Shown piece by piece: positions 1 through 5,467 of a stretch of DNA of 8,328 nt. How positions within the stretch are numbered: the stretch's first letter is position 1; each line of letters begins with the position of its first letter. The position numbers and the translations under genes were made by a program. Below the pieces are notes generated by a model that did not search any database, was not told where the DNA came from, and was given only the letters and a program-made list of their open reading frames with translations. The stretch is from an uncultured Rubellimicrobium sp. (GTDB taxonomy: Bacteria > Pseudomonadota > Alphaproteobacteria > Rhodobacterales > Rhodobacteraceae): positions 1 to 8,328 of the forward strand of contig CADCUU010000056.1 in NCBI GenBank assembly GCA_902805995.1. The letters are read 5' to 3'.

Positions 1-332
1 TTGGCAAGCTCGATGTCCTGCGACTTCTGGGCGTGGGACAAGCGCTTGTAATGGTTGTGCACCGCGACCGAGAGCACGCGCTTGGCGTGGATCTGGCCGA
101 TGACGTAATCGTCGAGCACGTCGCAAATCTCCCGCGGCGTCGGGACGCCGTCGGTGGACTTCAGGCCCGAGGTCTTCGTCTCCTCGCGGATGATGTCCAT
201 GCAAAGCTCGACGCACTCGTCGCAGATGAACACGGTCGGGCCCGCGATGAGCTTGCGCACCTCGTGCTGGCTCTTGCCGCAGAAGCTGCAGTAGAGCGTG
301 TTCTTTCCGTCGCTGCCGGATGCGTTCGCCAT
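1..332 (-). CDS. clpX: ClpX, ATP-dependent Clp protease ATP-binding subunit (N-terminal part)
   Basis: This is the first 110 codons of ClpX, the AAA+ unfoldase that recognises substrates and feeds them into the ClpP protease in the cytoplasm. The gene runs off the left edge, so the Walker motifs and the ClpP-docking loop are not visible. The N-terminal zinc-binding domain is clear, with Cys15, Cys18, Cys37 and Cys40 in the spacing CSFC and CDEC. It is followed by the start of the AAA+ region (VIGQ, then [16 protein letters not shown]), which is nearly invariant in ClpX. The ATG at 332-330 is preceded by a good ribosome binding site (AGAGGAG, about 4 nt away), which fixes the start. It lies downstream of clpP in the same direction with a 162-nt gap, the usual clpP-clpX order. 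Identification is essentially certain; only the truncation limits it. Confidence 0.97.
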   Translation of the reverse strand, partial: MANASGSDGKNTLYCSFCGKSQHEVRKLIAGPTVFICDECVELCMDIIREETKTSGLKSTDGVPTPREICDVLDDYVIGQIHAKRVLSVAVHNHYKRLSHAQKSQDIELA

Positions 333-343
333 GTGACTCCTCT

Positions 344-357
344 GGTCCCAGGGGACC
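344..357. repeat. Inverted repeat just upstream of the clpX ribosome binding site
   Basis: GGTCCCAGGGGACC has perfectly complementary 6-nt arms (344-349 and 352-357). In the minus-strand mRNA it would form a short GGTCC/GGACC stem ending a few nucleotides before the clpX AGAGGAG. It could tune clpX translation or be a protein-binding palindrome. The sequence shows only the symmetry; a role is inferred. Confidence 0.4.
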
Positions 358-419
358 TCAGCTTGCCCCTCTAGGGCGCGTCGGGAGCAGCGCCCGGCCG
401 TTGGCGCCGCCCGTTTGTC

Positions 420-448
420 AGACTAGGGCACAGGTCCCTGGTCCACAA
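420..448 (-). promoter_or_regulatory. Candidate housekeeping promoter for clpX
   Basis: On the minus strand, TTGTGG (448-443) and TAGTCT (425-420) are separated by exactly 17 nt. This would give a leader of about 80 nt before the clpX ATG. Each hexamer matches the sigma-70 consensus at only three of six positions, so this is a weak call. It would let clpX be made independently of clpP. Confidence 0.25.
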
Positions 449-459
449 CTCCCAAATCC

Positions 460-484
460 CCCGCTGGGTCCAAGGCCCGGCGGG
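460..484 (-). terminator. Hairpin in the clpP-clpX gap (possible attenuator or weak terminator)
   Basis: The arms CCCGCTGGGTC (460-470) and GGCCCGGCGGG (474-484) pair over 11 positions around a CAA loop. On the minus strand, where clpP is transcribed, nine of the eleven pairs are canonical and two are C-A mismatches. The hairpin begins 10 nt after the clpP stop codon. It is followed on the minus strand by GGGGGATTTGGG rather than a real T-run, so efficient intrinsic termination is doubtful. It may instead partly reduce read-through into clpX or protect an mRNA 3' end. Confidence 0.3.
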
Positions 485-494
485 CTGTTGCCCG

Positions 495-1124
495 TCACGC
501 TGCCGTGGGCTCCAGCGCCTCGCGCGAGGTGAGGATGTCGTCGATCAGGCCCCAGGACTTGGCCTCCTCGGGGTCCATGAAGTTGTCCCGCTCCAGCGCG
601 GCGGTGACCGTGTCGAGGTCCTGGCCGGTGTGCTTGACGTAGATCTCGTTGAGCCGCTTCTTGAGCGCCTCGGTCCGGCGGGCATGGATCAGGATGTCGG
701 TAGCCTGACCCTGATAGCCGCCGGAGGGCTGGTGGACCATGATCTCGGAGTTGGGGAGCGAGAAGCGCATCCCTTTTTCGCCCGCCGTCAGGAGGAGCGA
801 GCCCATCGACGCAGCCTGCCCCACGACCAGCGTGGACACCTTGGGCCGGATGTACTGCATCGTGTCGTAGATGGAGAGGCCCGACGTCACAACTCCGCCG
901 GGGGAGTTGATGTACATCGAAATTTCCTTCTTCGGGTTCTCTGCCTCGAGGTGAAGGAGCTGGGCCACGATCAGCTGAGCCATGCCGTCATGCACGGGGC
1001 CCGACACGAAGATCACCCGTTCCTTGAGAAGGCGCGAGAAGATGTCGTAGGCGCGTTCCCCGCGGCTGGTCTGTTCGACGACCATGGGGACGAGGTTCAT
1101 GTAGTGGGAGACAGGGTCTTGCAT
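495..1124 (-). CDS. clpP: ClpP, ATP-dependent Clp protease proteolytic subunit
   Basis: This is the 209-residue serine peptidase that forms the double-heptamer proteolytic chamber of ClpXP/ClpAP in the cytoplasm. The catalytic triad is visible: Ser106 in GQAASMGS, His131 in MVHQPSGG and Asp180 in LERDNFM. Each is exactly nine positions later than in E. coli ClpP (97/122/171). The oligomerisation and substrate-groove segment INSPGG (73-77) is intact, and length is normal for the family. The ATG at 1124 is chosen because translation from there gives the usual alphaproteobacterial opening ([18 protein letters not shown]) and AGAGG lies 8 nt upstream. An in-frame upstream ATG at 1181 would add 19 arginine-rich residues and has no support. 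It is followed by clpX in the same direction. The stress-response kinase gene ends 111 nt upstream, also in the same direction. Confidence 0.97.
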   Translation of the reverse strand: MQDPVSHYMNLVPMVVEQTSRGERAYDIFSRLLKERVIFVSGPVHDGMAQLIVAQLLHLEAENPKKEISMYINSPGGVVTSGLSIYDTMQYIRPKVSTLVVGQAASMGSLLLTAGEKGMRFSLPNSEIMVHQPSGGYQGQATDILIHARRTEALKKRLNEIYVKHTGQDLDTVTAALERDNFMDPEEAKSWGLIDDILTSREALEPTAA

Positions 1125-1152
1125 CGACTGAACCTCTTTTGGGATCCGCACA

Positions 1153-1181
1153 TATCTACGGCTCCCGCCGCGGGGCCGCAA
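1153..1181 (-). promoter_or_regulatory. Candidate sigma-70-type promoter for clpP
   Basis: On the minus strand TTGCGG (1181-1176) is followed after exactly 17 nt by TAGATA (1158-1153), the latter within an AT-rich patch in otherwise GC-rich DNA. Transcription would begin near 1146, giving a leader of about 22 nt that contains the clpP ribosome binding site. Consensus match is moderate. I see no heat-shock sigma-32 pattern. Confidence 0.38.
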
Positions 1182-1235
1182 GGGCAGCCCCGGCTCCCGT
1201 TCGCGTGAGGCATCGCCCAGCGGGCCGCGGCTTGG

Positions 1236-2975
1236 TCACGCGGGCTCCACCTCGGCCGGCTCCTGATCGACAGGGAAGGAGATGCTGAGGCGATAAAGGC
1301 GCTCGCTGGCCTCGACTTCGAGGGGGCCGCCGACCTGCGCCGCGAAGGCCTGCATGAGGTGCTGGCCCAGGCCACGTGACGGGTCGTCGCCCTCGGACGG
1401 GCCGGCGAGGCTGTTGGCGATATAGAGCCGGGCCAAGTCCCCGTCGCGGTGGAAGGTGACGGACAGGGAGGGGCGGCCCTCGAAGGACGCGGCGCGCGAC
1501 ACGGCGTTCGACACCGCCTCGGAGGCGAGGAAGGCGAGAGGCACCAACTTGTCGGAGTCGAGGACCATGTCCTCGATGTCCAGCGTCGCCTGCACGCGCC
1601 CGTCTGCGGCGCGAAGCTCCTGCTCCAGGATGGCGCGTAGCACGGGGGCGGCGTTGACGTCGCTCATGTCCGGGCTGGTGTAAAGGCTGCGGTAGATCGA
1701 CGCGAGCGTGAGCACCCGGTCCTGGAGCCGCTTGAGGAGCGTGCGCACCTTCGGGTCCGGCAGGCGGCGGACCTGCATGGAGATGATGGAGGAAATGAGC
1801 TGGAGGTTGTTCTTCACGCGGTGATGTACCTCGCGAAGGAGCACCCCGCGCTCGCGGAAGGCGTTCTCCATGCGGGCCTCGTCCTGCATGATGGACCCGA
1901 CCATCTGCCGGAATGCCTCGTCGATCTCCCGAAGCTCTCGCGGGGCGTCCTCATCGGGGGGCTCGGGCGGGAGGCTGCGGTCTTGGCCAAAGCGCCGCAT
2001 CTGTGCGCCCAGCGACACCACGGGGCCGATCACGAGCCGGTGGATGGCCCAGAACGCCACGGCGAGGCTGGTGATCCACATGAGGAGCGGAAACAGGAGC
2101 GGCGATTCGCGCAGGGAGTTGATCCCCTGCCCCGCCTGATCGGGCGACCAGATCGCCATGGCATAGGCCACGTCGGGGACGAGCGGGACCACGGTGTAGA
2201 CCTGCTCTGGCCCCGCGACGCTGCGACTCTGGAAGATGCGGGGCCGCATCGTCGTCTCGCCAGCCAGGTCGTACCCTTGGGGAAGCAGGCCGCGGATCTC
2301 CGCCCCGGACACGCCCTCTGCGCGCGAGGTCAGGAACTCTCCTTCATGATTGAAGGTGATGAGCTGTAGTGGCTGGAGCCTCGCCTCGCCCACGCGGGGT
2401 CCCCCGATGCGCTCTGGCGGGATTGACATGGCGAGGTAGTAGGACGGCGCCTCCGTGTCGGCCGCCCCGGCTTCTCTCAGAGGCATGGAAAGGATCAGGG
2501 CGGGATCGCCGGAGACGGTGCCCTCCTCATGGGCCTGCACCATGATCCGGGGGCTCCGGAAGGCATCCGCCCAATCGGCGCGATGCTCCAGCTCGAATGA
2601 CATGGGGGCCGAGGAGCAGGTAACAGGCCCCTCAAGGGGCAGGAGACCCACGAAGCTGAAGCGGTTCGGGTCCTCGACGAAGCGGCTCAGGACCTGGGAG
2701 CAGGTCGCAGGGTCCCCCAGGAGGTCCGCCATATGGAGCACGGACTCGCCCGCGCCCAGAGTTTCCTTGAGCGCCTGTTCGAGGTTGCCCGACCCTTGTT
2801 CCGTGAGGGCCAGAAGGGACAGCTCGGTCCGCCGTTCCGTCTCCTCCTGATATTCGCGCGTCTGGTAAAGAGCGATCAGGCCAAGGGGCAGCAGCGCGAT
2901 CGTGAGGAAGGTCGCGACACGGGGTGCAAGCCCGTCGAGCCACGGGGGCGTCCAGGGCGAGCGGGCACGAGTCAC
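1236..2975 (-). CDS. Membrane-bound HisKA_2-type sensor histidine kinase of the general stress response
   Basis: A 579-residue sensor kinase whose likely job is to phosphorylate (or dephosphorylate) PhyR in response to an envelope signal. In order: transmembrane helix 1 at about 20-38; a periplasmic sensor of about 250 residues, probably double-Cache-like, with Cys92 and Cys120 that could form a disulfide; transmembrane helix 2 at about 291-314; a HAMP-like linker with Pro318 (to about 366); a HisKA_2 dimerisation box EVHHRVKNNLQ, where His385 aligns with the phospho-accepting histidine of HWE kinases; and a HATPase_c domain. The N-box retains Glu486 and Asn490 (SEAVSNAV) and the glycine-rich RGLG is present. 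The G1 position usually read as DxGxG is ANSLAG here. The GTG start at 2975 overlaps the ecfG stop as GTGA. Extending upstream would run 50 basic residues into ecfG and is rejected. There is no strong ribosome binding site, so translation is probably coupled. PhyR as partner is inferred from location and family. Confidence 0.9.
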   Translation of the reverse strand: MTRARSPWTPPWLDGLAPRVATFLTIALLPLGLIALYQTREYQEETERRTELSLLALTEQGSGNLEQALKETLGAGESVLHMADLLGDPATCSQVLSRFVEDPNRFSFVGLLPLEGPVTCSSAPMSFELEHRADWADAFRSPRIMVQAHEEGTVSGDPALILSMPLREAGAADTEAPSYYLAMSIPPERIGGPRVGEARLQPLQLITFNHEGEFLTSRAEGVSGAEIRGLLPQGYDLAGETTMRPRIFQSRSVAGPEQVYTVVPLVPDVAYAMAIWSPDQAGQGINSLRESPLLFPLLMWITSLAVAFWAIHRLVIGPVVSLGAQMRRFGQDRSLPPEPPDEDAPRELREIDEAFRQMVGSIMQDEARMENAFRERGVLLREVHHRVKNNLQLISSIISMQVRRLPDPKVRTLLKRLQDRVLTLASIYRSLYTSPDMSDVNAAPVLRAILEQELRAADGRVQATLDIEDMVLDSDKLVPLAFLASEAVSNAVSRAASFEGRPSLSVTFHRDGDLARLYIANSLAGPSEGDDPSRGLGQHLMQAFAAQVGGPLEVEASERLYRLSISFPVDQEPAEVEPA

Positions 2976-3661
2976 AGGTGCGGACCGCCCTGGGCGGCGA
3001 TCACGGCGAGGGTGGCGTTGTCCGTGAGTTCCAGGCTCTCCGATTCGTTGAGCTGGAGAATCTGGGCGAGCCTCGCCCGGGCGCGGTTGGCGCGGCTCTT
3101 CACGGTGCCTACGGCCACGCCGCACATGCCCGCGGCTTCCTCGTAGGAGAAGCCGGACGCCCCCACGAGGGCCAGCGCCTCCCGCTGCTCGTCGGGGAGC
3201 TGGGAGAAGGCGCGCATGAAGTCGGCCATCTGAAGGCGGCCGTCATGGGCCGGTTTTTCGGCCAGCGCCCCCACGAGGGCCCCGTCGCTATCGGACACCT
3301 CGCGCACGGTGCGGCGGCGGGTGGAATAGAAGGTGTTCCGCAGGATCGTGAACAGCCACGCACGAAGGTTCGTGCCGGGTAGGAAGCGGTCGAAATGCGA
3401 CCACGCCTTGACCACCGTATCCTGCACGAGGTCGTCGGCCTGCGACGCATTCCGCGTCAGCGAAAGGGCAAAGGCGCGCATCGCGGGCAGGTGCGTGACC
3501 AGCTCATCCCGGGGATCCATGGGCGGCGCATCCCCGCCACCCTGCCCAGCTTGGGCGGACGCACGGACTGCGTCTGCCTGCTGCTGGCGCGACGGGTCAT
3601 CCGACGCCTCGGACGACGGTCGCGATCCGGGTCGGGTGCTCCGACCGGACAGCCGAGGCAT
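2972..3661 (-). CDS. ecfG: EcfG-type RNA polymerase sigma factor of the general stress response
   Basis: An ECF sigma factor lacking sigma-1 and sigma-3 domains; it directs RNA polymerase to GSR promoters once NepR is removed. With the ATG at 3661 it is 229 residues. The sigma-2 region spans about 58-117 (MRAFALSLTRN, ADDLVQDTVVKAW, LRAWLFTILRNTFYS) and the sigma-4 region about 143-200, with a helix-turn-helix at SYEEAAGMCGVAVGTVKSR. The sequence GxxAEKPAHDGRL in the linker and the whole layout match rhodobacterial EcfG proteins. The start at 3661 overlaps the nepR stop as TGATG, favouring coupled translation. However, residues 1-47 are low-complexity (Ser, Gln, Pro, Gly) with looser third-position GC than the rest. 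An in-frame ATG at 3520 would give a 182-residue protein beginning MDPRDELVTHLP, the usual family start. Neither start has a good ribosome binding site. The identity is firm; the start is open. Confidence 0.93.
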   Translation of the reverse strand: MPRLSGRSTRPGSRPSSEASDDPSRQQQADAVRASAQAGQGGGDAPPMDPRDELVTHLPAMRAFALSLTRNASQADDLVQDTVVKAWSHFDRFLPGTNLRAWLFTILRNTFYSTRRRTVREVSDSDGALVGALAEKPAHDGRLQMADFMRAFSQLPDEQREALALVGASGFSYEEAAGMCGVAVGTVKSRANRARARLAQILQLNESESLELTDNATLAVIAAQGGPHL

Positions 3662-3843
3662 CAGGCGCCCAGCCGGTAAGGGTCGCGCTGCCGCTGCACG
3701 GGCCGAGGTCGGACCTCCCCCAGACGCTCCAGAAGCATCTCGAAGTTCGACGGCAGCTGGCCCTCGACGGGCGCCCCGAATGCGCGGCGCAGATTGACGG
3801 CAAATGCCGCCCCACGCAGTTCTTGAGTGGAAAGCTCGTCCAT
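3661..3843 (-). CDS. nepR: NepR family anti-sigma factor
   Basis: A small soluble anti-sigma factor, 60 residues from this start, that holds EcfG inactive and is captured by the sigma-like domain of phosphorylated PhyR. The NepR core is visible as two helices: NLRRAFGAP (17-25) and PSNFEMLLERL (31-41), matching the family pattern of a basic helix, a proline, then an F..LL..L helix. The C-terminal tail is basic (RPRPVQRQRDPYR). The ATG at 3843 is preferred because AGG lies 5 nt upstream. An in-frame ATG at 3867 would add eight residues (MRQRFQVP) and has GGAAAGG almost touching it, so it cannot be excluded. nepR is first in the nepR-ecfG-kinase unit and divergent from phyR, the standard GSR arrangement. 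Its short length and weak conservation make it easy to miss, but context makes the call strong. Confidence 0.88.
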   Translation of the reverse strand: MDELSTQELRGAAFAVNLRRAFGAPVEGQLPSNFEMLLERLGEVRPRPVQRQRDPYRLGA

Positions 3844-3882
3844 CGGAACCTGAAACCTTTGCCTCATCCCTTTCCGAACCTA

Positions 3883-3907
3883 AATCGTCGGCCTAATCTT
3901 TGGTTCC
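3883..3907 (-). promoter_or_regulatory. Candidate EcfG-dependent promoter for the nepR-ecfG-kinase operon
   Basis: On the minus strand GGAAC (3907-3903, within GGAACC) is followed after 15 nt by CGATT (3887-3883). Known EcfG promoters read GGAAC-N16/17-CGTT, so the -35 is perfect, while the -10 has an extra A and the spacing is slightly short. The position is right: transcription would start near 3876, just ahead of nepR. EcfG autoregulation is common in this system. On the plus strand, GAACCTAAA (3876-3884) forms an imperfect inverted repeat with TTTGGTTC (3899-3906), so the site may also serve phyR. Confidence 0.45.
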
Positions 3908-3932
3908 ACCGCAATGCATGGACCGTCATCAC

Positions 3933-4742
3933 ATGAGCAAGACTGCCGCACCCGACCTGTCCGCGATGATCGGGTCCGAACTTCCCTACCTGCGGCGCTA
4001 TGCCCGCGCCCTGACGGGAAGCCAGTCCAGCGGGGACGCCTATGCCCTGGCGACGCTGGAAGCCATCCTCGAGGAGCCCGAGCTCTTCGGCACCGATATC
4101 TCGCCGCGCGTGGCGCTTTTCACCGTGTTTCACACGATCTGGGACAGCTCGGGAGCCCCGGTTTCGGAAGGGGAAACCGGCCTCGCCCAGGCGGCGCAGG
4201 CCCATCTGTCGCGCCTGACCCCAAACACCCGCGAAGCGCTGCTCCTCGCGACCATCGAGGACTTCAGGCCCGAGGAGATCGCCACCATTATGCGGACCGA
4301 CGTGGACGAGGTGCTGCACCTCATCAACCGCGCGCGGTCGGACATGGAGGATTCGGTCTCGGGCCGCGTGATGATCATCGAGGATGAGGCGATCATCGCG
4401 CTCGACCTCCAGAGCATCGTGGCCGACATGGGTCACGCGATCACCGGCGTGGCCCGGACCCGGGACGCCGCCGTGGCGCTCGCGGGAATCGAGCGGCCGG
4501 ACCTGATCCTCGCGGACATCCAGCTGGCCGACAAGTCGTCGGGCATCGACGCCGTGAACGACATCCTCGCGGCGGGAGGGGACATCCCGGTGATCTTCAT
4601 CACCGCCTTCCCCGAGCGGCTGCTGACCGGGGAACGGCCCGAGCCCGCCTTCCTGATCTCCAAGCCCTACCGGGAGGATCAGGTGCGCTCGGCCATCTCC
4701 CAGGCCATGTTCTTCTCCTCCACGGAGACGCTGCACGCGTAA
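3933..4742 (+). CDS. phyR: PhyR, general stress response regulator (sigma-like domain plus receiver)
   Basis: A 269-residue protein in which an N-terminal sigma-factor mimic is fused to a C-terminal receiver. On phosphorylation the mimic binds NepR and releases EcfG. The sigma-like domain covers about 15-140: a sigma-2-like start (ELPYLRRYARALTGSQ), then a sigma-4-like part from LSRLTPNTREALLLATIEDF through EEIATIMRTDVDEV. It lacks DNA-binding function in this family. The receiver, about 145-260, has the acidic pair Glu150/Asp151 (MIIEDEAI), phospho-acceptor Asp195 (LILADIQLAD), Thr224 (FITAFPERL) and Lys244 (ISKPY), all intact. Length is typical. The ATG at 3933 fits the family opening best; an in-frame ATG at 3918 would add five residues. 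Neither has a clear ribosome binding site. It is divergent from nepR. A weak sigma-70-like pair (TTGCCT at 3859, TAAATC at 3881, 16-nt spacer) could drive it. A strong terminator follows. Confidence 0.95.
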   Translation: MSKTAAPDLSAMIGSELPYLRRYARALTGSQSSGDAYALATLEAILEEPELFGTDISPRVALFTVFHTIWDSSGAPVSEGETGLAQAAQAHLSRLTPNTREALLLATIEDFRPEEIATIMRTDVDEVLHLINRARSDMEDSVSGRVMIIEDEAIIALDLQSIVADMGHAITGVARTRDAAVALAGIERPDLILADIQLADKSSGIDAVNDILAAGGDIPVIFITAFPERLLTGERPEPAFLISKPYREDQVRSAISQAMFFSSTETLHA

Positions 4743-4748
4743 TGCGGA

Positions 4749-4774
4749 ACGGCCCGGGGGTGACCCTGGGCCGT
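4749..4774 (+). repeat. First hairpin downstream of phyR
   Basis: ACGGCCC (4749-4755) and GGGCCGT (4768-4774) form a 7-bp stem, with a possible inner GGG/CCC extension. It begins 6 nt after the phyR stop and is not followed by a T-run. It shares the GGCCC/GGGCC core with the terminator hairpin just downstream, so arms of the two could pair alternatively. It may stabilise the mRNA 3' end or help termination. Confidence 0.5.
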
Positions 4775-4791
4775 CAGGTTTCAGGACCTTG

Positions 4792-4821
4792 CGGCCCGAA
4801 GCTCAGGCTTCGGGCCGTTTT
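4792..4821 (+). terminator. Rho-independent terminator of phyR
   Basis: A perfect 11-bp stem, CGGCCCGAAGC (4792-4802) with GCTTCGGGCCG (4807-4817), closes a TCAG loop and is followed directly by TTTT. Read on the plus strand it ends the phyR transcript 50 nt past the stop codon. On the minus strand no T-run follows, so it does not look like an efficient terminator for the convergent lipoprotein gene. Confidence 0.85.
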
Positions 4822-4825
4822 CGCG

Positions 4826-5362
4826 TCAGCTGCCGTAGACGGTCAGCTCCGGCAGGCCAGTGAGGGGGGCGCCGAGGGCGCGCATGGCCTCCAGGCTGAT
4901 CTGACTGCCGGAGCCGGGCTCGCCGCCCGAGGGGCGCAGTTCGACGGTGACGGTCTGGCCGTTGTACTCCACGCGGCCCGAGGTCGGCTCGGAGACTAGC
5001 GCGGTTTCAAGCCAGAGGCCGGGGCTCGTGGGGGAGCCCAGCGATGCCACGGTGGTTCCGAGCCGGCCGGCGGGAGCGGGCGCGGCCGGAGTGTTGGACA
5101 CCGGCACGGGCTCCGCCTCGGCGGCGGGCGGCGGCGCGAGACCCCCCGCGAGCGGAGCCGGGGTGACCACGACCGCGGGGGTCGGCGCCGGAGCGATCGC
5201 CACGGGGGCTGCGACCTGGGGTCGCGCCTCGGGCGTCACCACGGAGGCGAGCTGGGTGGAATTGGCTTCTCCCGTGGCCGGATCGGTTCCGGCTTCGATG
5301 TCGGCGCAGGCGGCGACAAAGGGAAGAAGGGCGAGGACGGGGAGGAGGCGACGAGTGTTCAT
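4826..5362 (-). CDS. Small Ala/Pro-rich lipoprotein of unknown function
   Basis: A 178-residue predicted lipoprotein. The N-terminus is a lipoprotein signal: basic MNTRR, a hydrophobic stretch ([12 protein letters not shown]) and a lipobox VAAC with Cys19, followed by Ala-Asp. About 20-100 is a low-complexity Ala/Pro/Val linker that probably reaches across the periplasm. The conserved-looking part is C-terminal, about 99-178: [10 protein letters not shown], then [28 protein letters not shown], and a final [20 protein letters not shown] recall similar C-terminal modules in Rhodobacteraceae proteins sometimes labelled D-galactarate dehydratase. Nothing here supports such an enzyme, and I cannot check the recollection. 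The ATG at 5362 has no ribosome binding site, and a promoter-like pair ends 6 nt before it, so the mRNA may be leaderless. It is convergent with phyR and divergent from moaA. No function is assigned. Confidence 0.85.
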   Translation of the reverse strand: MNTRRLLPVLALLPFVAACADIEAGTDPATGEANSTQLASVVTPEARPQVAAPVAIAPAPTPAVVVTPAPLAGGLAPPPAAEAEPVPVSNTPAAPAPAGRLGTTVASLGSPTSPGLWLETALVSEPTSGRVEYNGQTVTVELRPSGGEPGSGSQISLEAMRALGAPLTGLPELTVYGS

Positions 5363-5368
5363 GCCGCG

Positions 5369-5397
5369 ACGCTACCCATCGGGCCGGACCTGCGCAA
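5369..5397 (-). promoter_or_regulatory. Candidate leaderless promoter for the lipoprotein gene
   Basis: On the minus strand TTGCGC (5397-5392) and TAGCGT (5374-5369) are separated by 17 nt. Only 6 nt separate the -10 from the ATG at 5362, so the A of the ATG would be the first transcribed base. This agrees with the absence of a ribosome binding site. The -10 is weak (three of six positions). Confidence 0.4.
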
Positions 5398-5432
5398 CGG
5401 GCCGCGACCGCGTGGGCGGGGCTTCGCCGCTG

Positions 5433-5461
5433 TTGCGATAGGGGACCATTGCGCCTACTTG
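5433..5461 (+). promoter_or_regulatory. Candidate leaderless promoter for moaA
   Basis: TTGCGA (5433-5438) and TACTTG (5456-5461) are separated by 17 nt. Six nucleotides after the -10 is the ATG at 5468, which would be the +1 position. The -35 and the -35 of the divergent lipoprotein gene form an inverted repeat (CGCAAC at 5393-5398, GTTGCG at 5432-5437). The -10 match is poor, so support comes mainly from geometry and the lack of a ribosome binding site. Confidence 0.35.
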
Positions 5462-5467
5462 ATGATC

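Noticed and set aside
1125..1181. Upstream ATG for clpP adding 19 residues
   Set aside because: The added residues are not ClpP-like, and the ATG at 1124 has a proper ribosome binding site and the family N-terminus. The extension also covers the candidate promoter.
1821..2369. A 182-codon plus-strand frame opposite the histidine kinase, and similar frames opposite clpP (630-1208) and waaA (7341-8000)
   Set aside because: All are antisense to convincing genes, with no motif, ribosome binding site or coherent domain.
2976..3125. N-terminal extension of the histidine kinase to an ATG at 3125
   Set aside because: The 50 added residues are almost all Arg, Pro, Gly and His, overlap the end of ecfG by 150 nt and precede a GTG that fits a GTGA overlap.
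3845..3850. GGAACC on the plus strand as an EcfG promoter for phyR
   Set aside because: No CGTT-like -10 lies 16-17 nt downstream, and the word is inside the possible nepR start region.
3864..4736. A 290-codon minus-strand frame opposite phyR
   Set aside because: It is a GC-skew shadow of phyR, rich in Gly, Arg and His, and it conflicts with an intact PhyR sequence and the nepR promoter region.
5393..5437. Inverted repeat CGCAAC/GTTGCG as an operator site
   Set aside because: The two arms coincide with the -35 elements of the divergent candidate promoters, which explains the symmetry without a separate regulator.
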